64,000 nucleotides of DNA from the NCBI RefSeq assembly GCF_020921035.1, contig NC_063151.1, positions 31,378,934-31,442,933 on the forward strand, read 5' to 3'. The stretch is from Rhodamnia argentea (taxonomy: Eukaryota > Streptophyta > Magnoliopsida > Myrtales > Myrtaceae). The translations under genes and the position numbers were made by a program. Of the stretch, positions 1 through 16,706 are shown piece after piece (within the stretch, counting starts at the first letter, position 1; every line of letters starts with the position of its first letter). Under the pieces are notes generated by a model. That model was not told where the DNA came from, did no database searches, and saw nothing but the letters and a program-made list of their open reading frames with translations.

Positions 1-1150
1 ATTGACAAAAGTGCGACAAATTTATGACATTTTTTTGACAATTTTCCCCTTTCTTTCATAAATGTGTCGCTGGGATTCCGATGCCAATTAGGAGTTTCGG
101 TCTAAGATTTCTTACCCCGATTTTTTCGTATTTTCTTTCCCGAAAATGGGTTTGTATAGTTCTTCGCTGAGAAGGTAGTTTGATTACCTACCGACCTATA
201 ATAGCAATCAGCTTGACTTCCTTGGTTGGTTTAGACTTTCGCGACAAGTAGACTCATGACATGAACCGATATATGTTCCTAGTCTTAGCCTTAGGTAAGA
301 TCTATTCATAATTGATTTCTCTCGTTGGAAGTGGTACATTTTCCTTCGTCCAATTTGGTGAAAGGACGACTCATCCCTAAAATCCAGAAAGCAACCTATG
401 TACATATTTCGCCATATGGCAAAATATTTTGGTGAGTTATGTCAATTCCAAATACAATACTGTTTGTTATAATTAGTGACATTAGACAGAAATAATAACT
501 CCGAGAAAGCGATAACAAATATAATAAACCAAGTCAATAAATAAATATATTAGATGAATTTCTCAACAACACGTAAAGAGGACCGAATTACAAACTGAAT
601 ATAGATTTTCAAAGTTGCTATAAAATACAGCAAAATCAGACAGGAGGTGAGGCACAAAATATCGAATCTCCTCAAGGTGATTAGTTCATACCAAAGGTGT
701 TCTACAGATTTACGAACCATGCCTCCCAAGAAACAACACCTAGAACCCGTTTGCATTTGCACTATGCAAACACGACTCAATCGAACCTTTCCTCAAATCG
801 GAGAATTGGAGGAAAAAAATGAAGGGAAGAGATGCATTATCTATTATTCTTCTTTTTCTTCTTCTAATAGAAGAATAGCCATTTCAACTTATAGAGTTTG
901 AGATTCAAAAAAAAAAAAAAAACTATAGAGTTTAAAAGATCACGTACCTACCGAAGAAATATATGAATTGAGGAGATACATGAGTTAAAGAGACATGTAA
1001 ATTAAAAATATAATAATCTAATTTAGCGAGGATGAGTTAGGTTATCCATTTCCTAGGAGAGATAAGAAGGTTTGGTTATCCAACTTATCGTTGGAGCTAA
1101 TACGCAATTAGCAGGCTTACTTCAAAAGTTCAAATCAAGCTCGACCTAAA
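1..1150. other. Intergenic, no gene recognised
   Basis: AT-rich sequence with short open frames only. None resembles a known family, none has convincing splice sites, and no transposon ends stand out. A 17-base A run lies near 908-924. I see nothing that can be annotated. Confidence 0.6.
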
Positions 1151-1176
1151 AAGGATACAATAAACGGCGGTGGTGA

Positions 1177-1274
1177 TGACGTCACGTGCTCGTCCAAACT
1201 TTTATGAGATTTTTTTGCGCGAATTCCGTCGACTTCAAAACCCCTTGATAAAACGATGGTATTGGCGTCACGTG
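1177..1274. promoter_or_regulatory. Two G-box sites upstream of the ALDH3H1-like gene
   Basis: A TGACGTCA palindrome (1177-1184) overlaps a CACGTG G-box (1183-1188). A second CACGTG lies at 1269-1274. Both sit inside a direct repeat, CGTCACGTGCTCGTCCAAACT. These are core sites for plant bZIP and bHLH factors and are typical of ABA-responsive elements. They lie about 0.9-1 kb upstream of the aldehyde dehydrogenase start codon. ALDH3 genes are reported to be stress- and ABA-responsive in other plants. That these sites act on this gene is inference. Confidence 0.45.
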
Positions 1275-1290
1275 CTCGTCCAAACTTAAG

Positions 1291-1700
1291 AACCTATCAT
1301 ACACCACGTCATTACTTTTGAGTCGCAATAAATGATAAAATTCATTCCCTTTCCGTCCTATTATCCAATCGAATCAATGGCTGAATTCGTAATTCAGAAA
1401 AAAAAAATTAATGCTCGATAAATTATATTTGACAAGTTAGAAGAATTAGTATACTGCGATCCGTAATTCAATCGAAATTCCGAAACTAATGTAATAACCT
1501 CATACACCATGTCACTATTTTCGAATTGTAACAAGAGACAAAATTCATTCCCTTTCTATCCTACTGTCCAATCGAATCCAGGATTGAACTTGTAATTCAG
1601 AAAAGAAAAATGCTCGGCAAATTATATTTGACAAATCGGAAAAATTAGTATACTGCGATCCGTAATTCAATTGAAATTTTAATTTTGTAGTTTCGGAATG
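1291..1700. repeat. Two-copy tandem repeat, unit about 205 bp
   Basis: Copy 1 starts near 1291 and copy 2 near 1496. Both begin with a CATACACCA(C/T)GTCA block. They continue through AAATTCATTCCCTTTC, CCAATCGAATC and GTATACTGCGATCCGTAATTCAA in the same order. The copies differ by scattered substitutions and small indels, so the duplication is not very recent. No coding capacity is seen. Confidence 0.75.
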
Positions 1701-2111
1701 AAAAATCGTCATCCAGTCAAATTGAGATGAACGAATCACGATGCGGATCGCGTGTCATTGTAATTGTAAATTTAATTTTATCGAAGCGGGCCCCACTAAA
1801 CTATGATCTCAAAATTCGGAGTAGCGTCAGCAACTGCGGCGATCCAATCTGGAAGCGTCGTCGTCCCGCTTTCCCGTTTTCACGTTTCTCTTCTTCCCTC
1901 CCTCCCGGGGCGAAGCGCGTGCGGGTCACTCGCTCCCTCACATTCCGGGGAAAGAAAACGATATGAAAAGGACAAGAATTACTCTCCGTGTCGTGGACTG
2001 CAACTCGAGATTCGGTCTCATCGTCCCCCTCGATCCCAACGCCGGCTCCTCCTCCTCCTCCTTTACTCTGGCTCTCACAGGTCCACTCCACACGCTCTCT
2101 CGGGGTCTCTG

Positions 2112-2120
2112 TATTTATAG
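2112..2120 (+). promoter_or_regulatory. TATA-like box before the ALDH3H1-like gene
   Basis: TATTTATAG lies 54-62 bases before the ATG at 2174, in an otherwise GC- and pyrimidine-rich leader. Position and composition fit a TATA box with a short 5' UTR. It also argues against translation starting upstream of 2174. Confidence 0.4.
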
Positions 2121-2173
2121 TGACGACACCGATTGCTTCTCCGCATCGGATTCGCCCAAGTGAAGTGACAGTG

Positions 2174-7721
<5,548 letters not shown>

Positions 7722-8231
7722 GTTTAGCGAACGCGCTGCCTTTCTTTCCCATTTCTCTGTGAGTAAAAACTTGAATTTTATGTCTAACGTTTTGGTATTC
7801 TCCCATTGTCGATGTTGAAATATCCCGAATTTTTCATCCCTTTGCGTTGTGAGACTCCATTGACATTATATATCAGTTCGAAGGGGCGGGTGAACTGTAA
7901 CTTGAGGAAATCACAAAGGCCATTTATCTATCTATGGCTCGAGCTGATCGTTGCAGGCTTCCAAACAAGTTTACCTAAAGCATAGAATCAAAGTTGGATA
8001 GAAGATGGACATTTTCTTTTTCTTGCTTTCTATTTGATGTCGCTGTTTTTGATGTTCAACGATTTAGAACGCGGCGTCATTCTTCGTGTCCACATTGAAT
8101 AAAGATGGTGCGGAGAAGATTCTGACAAGCAAGGGATTTATCTTGACCGGGTCCAGTCCATCCGGCAAAATTCAGCCAAAAAAAAAAAAAAATTCCAGCA
8201 AAAGTATTTTTTTTATTTTTTAGATTAAGAA
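7722..8231. other. 3' flank of the ALDH3H1-like gene
   Basis: Probably the 3' UTR to about 8.1 kb, followed by plain intergenic DNA. AATAAA at 8098 and an A run at 8178-8192 are the only landmarks. Confidence 0.4.
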
Positions 8232-8380
8232 AATTGACTTGGTGTAGCAGGTTAGCTCAGTGGTCTGGTCATTCGGAAATTTTTTAATATAGGGATGGGC
8301 ATTCGAAACCTACTCCTCCCATCAAAAATATTGTTAAGGAAACCGATCATGGATCTTGTGAAGCAACCTTAGTGAAGCAA
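8232..8380 (+). repeat. tRNA-derived SINE remnant
   Basis: TAGCTCAGTGG (8253-8263) matches an internal RNA polymerase III A box. ATTCGAAACC (8301-8310) matches a B box, about 40 bases further on. The leading sequence GGTGTAGCAGG resembles a tRNA 5' end, but the tRNA arms cannot all be formed. The fit is to a decayed SINE head rather than a working tRNA gene. The ends of the element are not defined. Confidence 0.5.
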
Positions 8381-8814
8381 TATGCCCATGGGAACCTGTT
8401 CAGCACATCATCGATGACCGATTTTGCTGCATGATAATTCGATTTACAGGCAAAACTGGATGAAATCGAAGCATCTTGCTCGAATTTCTATTCCCAAATC
8501 GGGTTTTTACGTGGATCAGTCGGTGTTCATAGCATGACATTAGTTTTTGATTTTTCGTAAGTACGTATGAGATTGTCTGTCGCTTCTGTACAACATTGGC
8601 CCGGGACAAGTCTAGCTAGACAGGGAGGCGAGAGTATTCTGCAGGCTCTCATCACATCTTCCTCGGACAGGCTTCATCAGGGGACGCGAAAAGGTCGACG
8701 TCAGTGTCCGACAAACTTTTAGCCAAAAGAAGGGGAAAAAGAGAGAGCTGTCCAGACGAAACTTCGAGAAGAAGCAGTTGAAAAGTCAAGAGTGGACGAC
8801 GGGTTTCTTGTAAA

Positions 8815-9360
8815 TTATAGAATAAAAGAAAATTTTCAAAAATAAAGACTCGAAATGCTATCATTTTTTCAAGTAAAAATATAAAATAGATTTCATTTCA
8901 AATAAGGGCTTGAAGTGTCCTTTTTATTTCTAAAAAGGGCTTGATTAGGGATATTTTTTTCGTTTACATTTTTTGATTTTTTCCCCCTTTTTTCCTCTTC
9001 TTGTTTTCCTTTTTTATTTCTTTTTTCTATTTTTCCCTTCATTTTCGTCGATGGCCGCGAGATTGGCCCTCTCCTGGGTAGAGGAAGGCCAGCCCTCGCC
9101 AGCAACCACGAGGCCGGCCCTCACCTGTGGCTTGCGAGGCGGCCCAGCCCACGATCACACCGGCAATGAGGAAGAGAAAAAAAAAAAGAAAAGAAAAAAG
9201 GAAAAATTCAAAAAATGTAAAAAGACGAAAACATCCCCGGTCAGACTCTTTTTAAAATAATGAGGGCATTTCGGGCTCTTATTTGAAATAAGGTCCACTC
9301 AGCACCCTTATTTGAGAAAATAATAACACTTCGAACCCTTATTTGAAATTTTTCCTACAA
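8815..9360. mobile_element. MITE-like element with long inverted arms
   Basis: The left arm (TTTCAAATAAGGGCTTGAAGTG) reappears inverted in the right arm (about 9240-9360), with repeated TTATTTGAAATA blocks. The arms are roughly 120 bases and diverged. Between them lie a pyrimidine tract, a GC-rich centre (about 9050-9160) and a purine tract. No transposase is encoded, so this looks like a non-autonomous DNA element. The exact ends and target-site duplication are not resolved. Confidence 0.5.
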
Positions 9361-10230
9361 TACATGAGAAATTTATCAGGCTTACAATGGTTAATACGTC
9401 CTTAGGAAAAAGCGCATTGTTCGCTTGGTTTGTTAAAAAAAAAACTAATTTAAAATAATTGATTGCATAATTTATTTAAAAAAAAAAAGGAACGAACGAA
9501 ATCATCCACGAAAATATCTAGATTTAAATTGTTATCGATATTAAAATTAATTTTTTTTATTAACTAACTATTTCAAGCGATTGTTTTTTTGAAATTATTT
9601 TTCCAATTATTCCTTTCACAAAAAAACACAAAGAATTTTCCTCCTTCTGTAAATCCTGGAGACAGGGGAAAAAACCAACAAATAACAGCAAGAGATATAG
9701 ACAGATGTAAGTTACAATAAGGATTATACTCCTGTCATAAGGAACATTTTCCTTCCAAACCCCTCGTTAGTCCCCGTGCCTCAAGCTGCATAAATTAATC
9801 TCAACCATCGACATTTTTAGAAACTAATTTCAAAATTATTCATATTGAAAAAAAAAAAAAAAACCGTGGTTACTATTTTCTTCTAACTCCGATTAGAGCC
9901 AATAAGCACATGACTCTGCTGCTAACAGGATTAGGGGATGTGAACGGTAGTCGGTAATATACGTTGCGTGATTCGAAGTTTTCACCCGAGATAATTATGG
10001 CGGGAATCCGCTGTGAGCGATTAGAAGTAAACACGTTGTTACATCGTGTTGTATTTTTCCAGTTTAATTATTTGTTACGTGAGATCAAGAGATTTTTTTT
10101 TTTTGGGGGTCGGAAGTGCCAGAGATTTTTTCTTTTTCTTTCGAAAGAAGAGCAAGAGAGTTAAGAGAACGTTGAACGGTGCAAAAGTATGACCAAGGTA
10201 AATTGCTTAAGCAGTGTACCTTTTTTTTTA
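9361..10230. other. Intergenic, AT-rich
   Basis: Homopolymer A and T runs and no recognisable gene. Short open frames near 9.96-10.16 kb look accidental. Confidence 0.55.
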
Positions 10231-10234
10231 TTTT

Positions 10235-10830
10235 ATAGAAAATTATCAAAAAAGTCCTAAATTTATTAAGTGGTAATCAATTCAGTCTCAAGCTTTCTAT
10301 TTAGATCAATTCCGACGAATTGTCAATGTAGTCCTTTTGAAAATCGATGACGTGGACGATGGCCGACCTACGTGGCACGGCCTGCGAATACGTGGACAGT
10401 TATTACAATTTTTTATGATTGTTTTTATTTTCCCCTCTCTTTTTTTCTAACTCTGGTCGGCCAGCCACTAGTGGAGTGACGCGGGGTCCTCACTGGCCGC
10501 GTTCTCCACGTAAGATGGGAAATCGTATTTGGAACTTAGCCTGACTAAGAAAATGAAAAATGAATAAATATAATGAAAGTCCTAAAACTTATTACGAAAA
10601 TACAATTGAATCCTAAAATTTTGAAAAAAAAATACAATTTAATCATAAAACTTGTCACGAAAGTACAATCGAGTCTAAAGTTTTGTAACTTGTCACGAAA
10701 GTACAGTTGAGTGTTAAGACTTTCAGAAAGTGCCTTTATTTCACAAATTTGATAAATTTTAGGACTTGATTGTATTTTTTAAAAATTTTAGGAACGAATT
10801 ACACTTTCCAACCTAGAATTTAATAGTAAT
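10235..10830. repeat. Degraded inverted-repeat element, 'scaattcagtcc' type
   Basis: The left part (AAAAAAGTCCTAAATTTATTAAG, AATCAATTCAGTCTCAAG, then GACGTGGACGATGGCCGAC) shares its phrase order with the elements at 49.16 and 15.26 kb. It includes the 'cgtgg ... ggccga ... cgtggcac' block. The right half is a different set of short repeats (ACGAAA(A/G)TACAATTGA, several times). Boundaries are uncertain. Confidence 0.35.
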
Positions 10831-11037
10831 TTTTAAAAAATTCAGAATTATTGCAAAATAAAAATAAAAATAAGGATTCAATTGGATTTTGATGACTAGT
10901 TTCAGGTCTTCTTGTCTCAATAAAGAAGGAAAAGTTGACCGAAAATTTAGAAGTCAAGTTTTAACTTCGGAATCCACAAACGCGGTGGCGATCGCTGGCG
11001 GGTCGAAGCTTCCCCCCAGAATCCCAACAGGCAAAGC

Positions 11038-11044
<7 letters not shown>

Positions 11045-11079
<35 letters not shown>

Positions 11080-11242
11080 TCTCTGCGTATCGTCCATTGA
11101 ACGCGTGGAGTGCGACACTGTCCGAGACAGTGGGCTGAATCGATTGACCAAGAAGCCTGTGGGACTCCGTCTCTTGCTTCAGAGTTCCCCCCATCCTTTT
11201 GCTGAACGTTTAGGTCTTTGAGAGAGAGAGAGGGAGAGAGAG
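11045..11242. repeat. (CT)n and (GA)n microsatellites in the protease leader
   Basis: A pure CT run lies at 11045-11074. An interrupted GA run (11220-11242) ends immediately before the start codon of the aspartic protease. Purine/pyrimidine dinucleotide tracts in 5' leaders are common in plants and can bind GAGA-type (BPC) factors. A role here is inference. Confidence 0.8.
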
Positions 11243-13877
11243 ATGGATACTCATGGCAAATCAAGAAAGGCGATGATCACTGTGCTCTACTGGGTCTTGG
11301 TGTCCGCCACTCTTCAAGGCTGTTTCGCCGATATTCCGCACTTCTGGAAGAAGTCCGCCTCTCGCTTTGGCTCCTCCTTCGTCCTTCCCGTCTCCGGAAA
11401 TGTTTACCCTCTTGGGTACGTACCGCTTTCTTTGCTCCGATCATCTTTTGAACGATTCTAAATTTGTCTCTGCTTTTGGATTTTGTCAATTGTTCGAACG
11501 AAGGATTCGGTCGCACTTGGAAACTGAAGACCCAATTTGCTCTTGAGTTTTCTGGGGTTTTTCTTGAATTGCCCTGCCTTGCAGATGTTTTTATCCCACC
11601 AAATTTCTCTGAGATTTCACCTTTCTTCCAAAAGTTTTGACTTCTTAGTACTTTTTGAGCTTTTCTTCTCCTAAGCTTCTAGACCTGGACTTTAACTTTT
11701 CCTAGAGCCTTTTCCTCTCCTTTTGGTTCAGTTTGGCCGAATCCAGTGCACTGTTTAAAGAAAACAAAAGTTGTTCCTTTGTGTCCGTTCTATCGTTTCT
11801 TTGATTCTCGCAATGCTTCAATGGCCAGTAAGAAAAGTTGACAATACTTTATCGTGTACTTTTTTGACTTCTATAACTTTGTGAGCATGCCGATTATGAT
11901 GATGGTCATTGAATTCTGGTCACTGTAATATTCAGGTACTATTCGGTGTCCCTCAGCATTGGTCGCCCACCGAAGGCTTTTGACCTGGACATTGACACTG
12001 GCAGCGACCTAACTTGGGTTCAGTGTGATGCTCCTTGTACTGGGTGCACCAAGGTAAAGTCGTTTTGCATGATCGAGAGTTTGTCCTTGCTTGTGGTGTG
12101 TTTGTTATGCTGCCGGATTCTGTTACTTGTGAATACAACGAGGAAATGCTATCGAGTTTAACTGAGTTAGAGCAGCCAAAGAGGATCTGAGGTTTGAATT
12201 TGAGTTTGATAGATCCAGAACATGATCAACTTCAACCTGACTAATCTCGATGTGTCTTGTGATGCAAATCAATTGTCCCCCCATATACTTCAGCAAATAT
12301 AAAGAACGGCCTCGTAATGAGGCGAGCACAACAACACACTGCAATTCACTCCTTGCCACTTATTATTTCGTTAGTGAGGTATTCAGTGGCAAGGGATGTT
12401 TTATATTGATGTTTGCTTATCTTATGTGAACAGCCTCGTGACAGTCTTTACAAGCCTAATAACAACCTCGTGCACTGTGAAAACCCTGTCTGTGCTGCCG
12501 TACGTACATCTGGAAACCAACCATGTAAGACCCCCAACGATCAATGTGATTATGAGGTGGAATATGCAGATCAAGGTTCATCTCTTGGTGTGCTCGTCAA
12601 TGACTATTTCTCCCTAAAATCAACGAACGGATCTCTCCTCATTCCTCATTTGGCCTTTGGGTGAGAATTTATGCCTAGAAGTTTTCATCCGTGCTCTTTG
12701 AGTCGCTAGTGTCCAAATGGCTTATCTTGACTTGCTTCTGATTTTATAATGACTCCCGATATTTCTGCCCGAAGATGCGGGTATGATCAACATTTTCCCG
12801 GTCCCATATCTCCTCCTCCTACCGCCGGTGTACTTGGCCTCGGCAATGGCAAAGCTAGCATCCTTTCTCAATTAAGTAGCCTCAGTGTGATACGCAACGT
12901 ACTAGGTCACTGTCTAAGTGCTCGAGGTGGAGGCTTCCTCTTCTTTGGAGATGATCTCGTCCCTTCTTCGAAAATTGCTTGGGTACCAATGTTGGCTAGT
13001 TCATCGGAGTATGCAACTGTTCCATCTTTTTCGTTTGGCTAATTTTTTGTCACATTTTATATCTTGCTAAGATCTTGAGGACCTGACTAAAAGTATTGTT
13101 TCAGCAAGCACTATGCAGCAGGACCTGCGGAACTCTTATACAATGGTAAACCTACTGGTGTAAAGGGTCTTCAAGTGGTTTTTGACAGTGGGAGTTCCTA
13201 CACTTATTTAAATTCTAAGGCTTATCAAGCTGTTCTCAATCAGGTTTGCTGGAAACTAGACATTTTTGTTGAAACTTAGATCTGAGTAACCTTCTTAGTA
13301 AGTAATTCCCGTATTTCACATGTTAGGTAAGGGCAGATTTAAATGGAAAGCCTCTAAAAGATGCAGATGAGGATAAGTCTCTTCCGATATGCTGGAAGGG
13401 AGCAAAACCTTTCAAGTCTGTGAATGAGGTCAAGAACCTCTTTAAGCCTTTAACATTGAGCTTTATGAAAGGAAATGCCCAACTTCAGTTGCTGCCAGAG
13501 GCTTATCTCATTGTCACGGTATGCTTATAGTTCTTTTTTCTCTTTATTGTGCAAGTGCACAGCAATTATTCCTATAATATGTTCATGATAAATTAAGGCT
13601 TCTTTATTTCCCCAGAAACTCGGTAATGCGTGCTTGGGAATTTTGAACGGCAGGGAGGTGAGACTAGGAGAGCTCAATGTAATAGGAGGTAATAAGCAGT
13701 TCTGACTGATGGAACTCAGACCGGTGGATGCCGGTGTAATTGTTCTGACGGATTTGACATGCTCATTGCTTGCTGTTTGCAGACATTTCCATGCAAGATA
13801 AAATGGTGATATACGATAATGAGAAGAAGCAGATTGGATGGGTCTTGGCAAACTGTGACAGGCTTCCGAAGTCCTGA
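11243..13877 (+). CDS. Nucellin/Asp1-like aspartic protease
   Basis: A pepsin-family (A1) endopeptidase, probably secreted or vacuolar. Coding exons are 11243-11415, 11936-12053, 12434-12660, 12775-13008, 13105-13243, 13327-13518, 13616-13688 and 13783-13877. All are GT-AG and in phase, for 416 residues. A hydrophobic signal peptide covers about the first 29 residues. The first catalytic motif is DTGSDLTWVQC (Asp near residue 78). The second is DSGSSYTYL (Asp near residue 278). FGCGYDQ, GVLGLGNGKAS, GHCLSARGGGFLFFGDD and GNACLGILNG are typical of the nucellin/Asp1 subgroup, which lacks the plant-specific saposin-like insert. The start is the only ATG in frame with the signal peptide. The last intron and exon 8 are partly duplicated at 16.7 kb. 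The gene itself looks complete. Its physiological substrate cannot be inferred. Confidence 0.92.
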
Positions 13878-14089
13878 ACTGTTCTCAGTTATTTTTCTTA
13901 TTAAATAACGATTCGCTGTGGACTTTCTCACAAGGACCCATTTTTTTTTTCTCTTTATTAACAGTGTGGATCGTGATTATAATGGTGATTTTTCTGAGCC
14001 TTATGCAGCTGATTTTGGCATGTTGAGTCCAGCTACTCGCTTCCTCTGAAGTGCAAATCTTTGGCTGATCAAGAATGTGTTTAGGTATA

Positions 14090-14092
<3 letters not shown>

Positions 14093-14139
<47 letters not shown>
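14093..14139. repeat. (AG)n microsatellite, left copy
   Basis: An uninterrupted AG run 216 bases after the protease stop codon. Its counterpart is the GA run at 17045-17086, at the same relative place in the duplicated segment. Confidence 0.9.
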
Positions 14140-14142
<3 letters not shown>

Positions 14143-14379
14143 TTTGAATGTTGCAGACTGTACATGTAATTTCTTTTTTTGCAAGGATAGTAGGGATTAC
14201 AAAGATTATATCACTTTGCCTGGTCCGCAGATGTAATTGCCATAAGCCCTATATCAGCAGGGGCAGTACATGCATTTCGTTACAGAAAAGCTCAGAACTT
14301 TATGTCACAATCTACTTCCAGACATATCGTGCTGAATAGCAGAAACCTGAAAGAAACGGGATGGGAGACTCTCATCAGA

Positions 14380-14830
14380 CAATGCTATGACCACTTCCCC
14401 CACATATTTAGTAAGAAGCGCCAGCACCAACCTCGTAATTTAATCTCCATTTCGTCGAGACTGCAAAAAGTCAACCTCAGTTTGGAAAGATTTGTACCTT
14501 CAGTCTGGAAATCGTTGCTCTCCAGTTCTCTACAACGTTCGATTTCTTTTAAGGTAGCTTGGTTTTTAATAGCTCCAAAAGCATTTGGCTCATCCGTCTG
14601 ACTCTGGGATTCCTCAGGAGTGACCATTCCATGGAAGAATCCCATTTCTGGCTCATTCTTGCTTGTCAGAGAATGGAACCACCCCTTGCCTTTTCTTGTC
14701 GCAGCATCATTGCCAGACTTTCTCGTCTTTGAAACCAACCCACAAGTTAAGCTAGTTCGTTTTCCAAATTCTCCTCACGTTGTTCTTTCTCTAAAACTGT
14801 GCTTTCCAGATTTAGCACTGTTACTTTAGA
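14380..14830 (-). pseudogene. Kinesin 3'-end fragment (duplicated scrap)
   Basis: On the minus strand this matches the end of the large penultimate exon (exon 23) of the KIN-7K-like kinesin at 17.8-18.1 kb. Shared marks include [20 protein letters not shown]-type spacing, the 'MGFF...'/'NGILRF' block and (V/T)RKSG(N/D)DA. A one-base loss near 14.74 kb shifts the frame relative to the intact gene. About 450 bases, equivalent to 17.39-17.84 kb and including kinesin exon 24, are missing. It begins inside an exon with no promoter, so it is not expected to make a protein. It arose with the protease fragment at 16.7 kb as one tandem duplication. Confidence 0.8.
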
Positions 14831-15254
14831 GAAATCCCATATTAGAGAATTGATACTGTGTTGAGCAGTTAATATATCGTAATTGACCCATATCTCATTA
14901 ACTTTAAGTCTTTGAATGAAAGTGGTTCTAATTAGATATGTTGACGGGCTCGAACTTGGGCCGCTTCTTTGTGATTTCCTTGAGTGAAGGTGAGAGTAGG
15001 TATTGGATTAACATTCAAGTGAGACATGGGGTCTATCTCACTTCCTATGCAAGTAGGGATCTATATCGAGGGACTTGGTTACATTACCTTTATATAACTA
15101 GCGACCTTTCAAGACCTTAATTTGATTGATCATCGACGAAGTATCACATGGGGTCTTTTGTCAGATTGAGTCCAAAAAATTTTGTCTGCCAAGTGTCCAA
15201 GCATTGTTTTTTATGTTGATTATGATCTTAGAGTGAATTCGACTAGACAAATGA
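14831..15254. other. Intergenic, nothing recognised
   Basis: Lies between the kinesin scrap and an inverted-repeat element. Only short open frames are present. Confidence 0.5.
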
Positions 15255-15850
15255 AAAAGGAAAATTGTCCAATTTTTTTTAAATATAATGTACTTTTACT
15301 AATTCATTCCTAAATTTTTTAATTGTGTTAATTGAGTCCTAAGCCTTTTTTCGTTTTGACCAGCGCTGAAGTGAATAAGTTTTTAAATTTTACAAAAATT
15401 TTGATTTATTATTTAATTTTCTTTTTCCTTTCCTTTCATTTTCTTCTCTTTTCCTCCTCTTTTCCTTCTTTTTCATTATTTCATTGTGGCCAGCAAGGGC
15501 AGTGAAGGTGCCCAGCCCCGAGCAAGGGATTCCCATGCCTTGCTTGGCATGGGCAGCCCTCCCCGAGGCTGGCGAAAGGAAAAAAGAAAAAAAAAAATAA
15601 AAAAGAGATAATTAAAGAGGAAAAAGTAGACAAGAAAAAGACAATAAAATGTTAGGAAATTATTAAAACATTATTAAAAATTGTCCACATAAAGCCAACC
15701 GTGCTACGTTAGACGTTCGGCATTGATGTTCGGCATTGACGTCGCCTATTTATGGCCAAAATTATTTAAAATTTAATTGACATAATTAAAATGTTTAAGT
15801 GAATTGATAAAAGTGTAATAAGTTTAGAATTTTTGGATGATTTTTTTTCA
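15255..15850. mobile_element. MITE-like inverted-repeat element
   Basis: The left arm (AATGTACTTTTACTAATTCATTCCTAAA..., with 'aattgag tccta' phrases) is complementary in order to the right arm (TTAAGTGAATTGATAAAAGTGTAATAAGTTTAGAA). The interior has a pyrimidine-rich tract, a GC-rich centre with GGCCAGCAAGGGC and GAGGCTGGCGAAAGG, and a purine tract. This is the plan seen at 49.16 and 8.8 kb. No coding capacity. Confidence 0.5.
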
Positions 15851-16107
15851 AATAAAGACAAGCAAATCATGATATGAGAACAACTAAGAAATTCAAACGA
15901 CCACAACAAAGATGACAATGAAAGACAAGTAACAAATAAAGTGGGGAAAGCAAACCGACACGATGTCAGCTAAAGTACATTATATAGCCTCGTTATGAAC
16001 CGCGACATATGATCCCCCTCAGCTTGATCTGATACAAGTCGGGTATAGTATATACATGGCTCTATTATGAGCCTAGGACACGATCCCCGTGAGCTGGATT
16101 TTAGAGT
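15851..16107. other. Short intergenic stretch with a small degenerate repeat
   Basis: The phrase 'tatagcctcgttatgaaccgc...gatccccctcagct' near 15.98 kb recurs imperfectly as 'catggctctattatgagcct...gatccccgtgagct' near 16.05 kb. No gene is seen. Confidence 0.45.
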
Positions 16108-16405
16108 AATTTGTATACTAAAGAATGAATTAAAGAGATGATCCTAATCTAGAATGACCAAAACATAGATGGATGTTTTGAAATCTTGGAGAAAAACTGG
16201 AATTATCACGTTAATCCTTAACCATCTCAAATCGGGGCTCGAATCCGATTTAGGAATTTGTATACTAAAGAATGAATTAAAAAGATGATCCTAATCTAGA
16301 ATGAACAAAATATGGATAGATGTTTTGAAACCTTCGAGAAAAACTGTAATTATCACGTTAATTAATCCTTAACCACCTCAGATTGGGGCCCGAATCCGAT
16401 TTAGG
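16108..16405. repeat. Two-copy tandem repeat, unit 147-151 bp
   Basis: Copy 1 is 16108-16254 and copy 2 is 16255-16405. Both run from AATTTGTATACTAAAGAATG to GAATCCGATTTAGG. Copy 2 has a 4-base insertion and about ten substitutions. Each copy contains a CTCGAATCCGA or CCCGAATCCGA block that loosely resembles a polymerase III B box, but no A box accompanies it. Confidence 0.85.
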
Positions 16406-16463
16406 ATGGTAAGTACTCTTGGTACTTATTCAAGTCTCACCTTAAGATATGGCATATTCAACT

Positions 16464-16706
16464 TTATCAGGAAAAGTGTTAAAAAAATCCTAAACCTACT
16501 AAATTTATACCAATTTAGTATTAAATCTTTTATTAACGCCAATTTAATCTCAAACTTATTATATTTGTGCCAATTCATTACTAAATCTTTTGAATTGTGC
16601 CAATTGAATCAATTCACCCAATTTTGACTAAAAATAAATTACGAGAATATCAATTGTACTACGTGACATGACTGGTACAAATGAACATTTTTAATATTAT
16701 TTTAAC
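16464..16706. repeat. Left half of a MITE-like element, cut at the duplication edge
   Basis: It shares the phrases 'aaatcctaaacctactaaatttataccaattta' and 'ttgtgccaattcattactaaa' with the element at 49.16 kb. It stops near 16.7 kb, just where homology to the protease 3' end begins, so the duplication junction probably removed its right half. Confidence 0.4.

Noticed and set aside
1988..2173. An in-frame 62-codon N-terminal extension of the ALDH, Ser/Pro/Arg-rich like a transit peptide.
   Set aside because: The frame opens with GTG, not ATG, and contains no ATG before 2174. A TATA-like box lies inside it. The ATG at 2174 gives the normal family length.
10889..11221. 110-codon plus-strand frame before the protease.
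   Set aside because: It spans the CT microsatellite (a run of LSLSLS) and lies in the presumed leader. No homology.
11041..14139. GA/CT and AG runs as a CRISPR-like or satellite array.
   Set aside because: They are simple dinucleotide microsatellites with no spacer structure.
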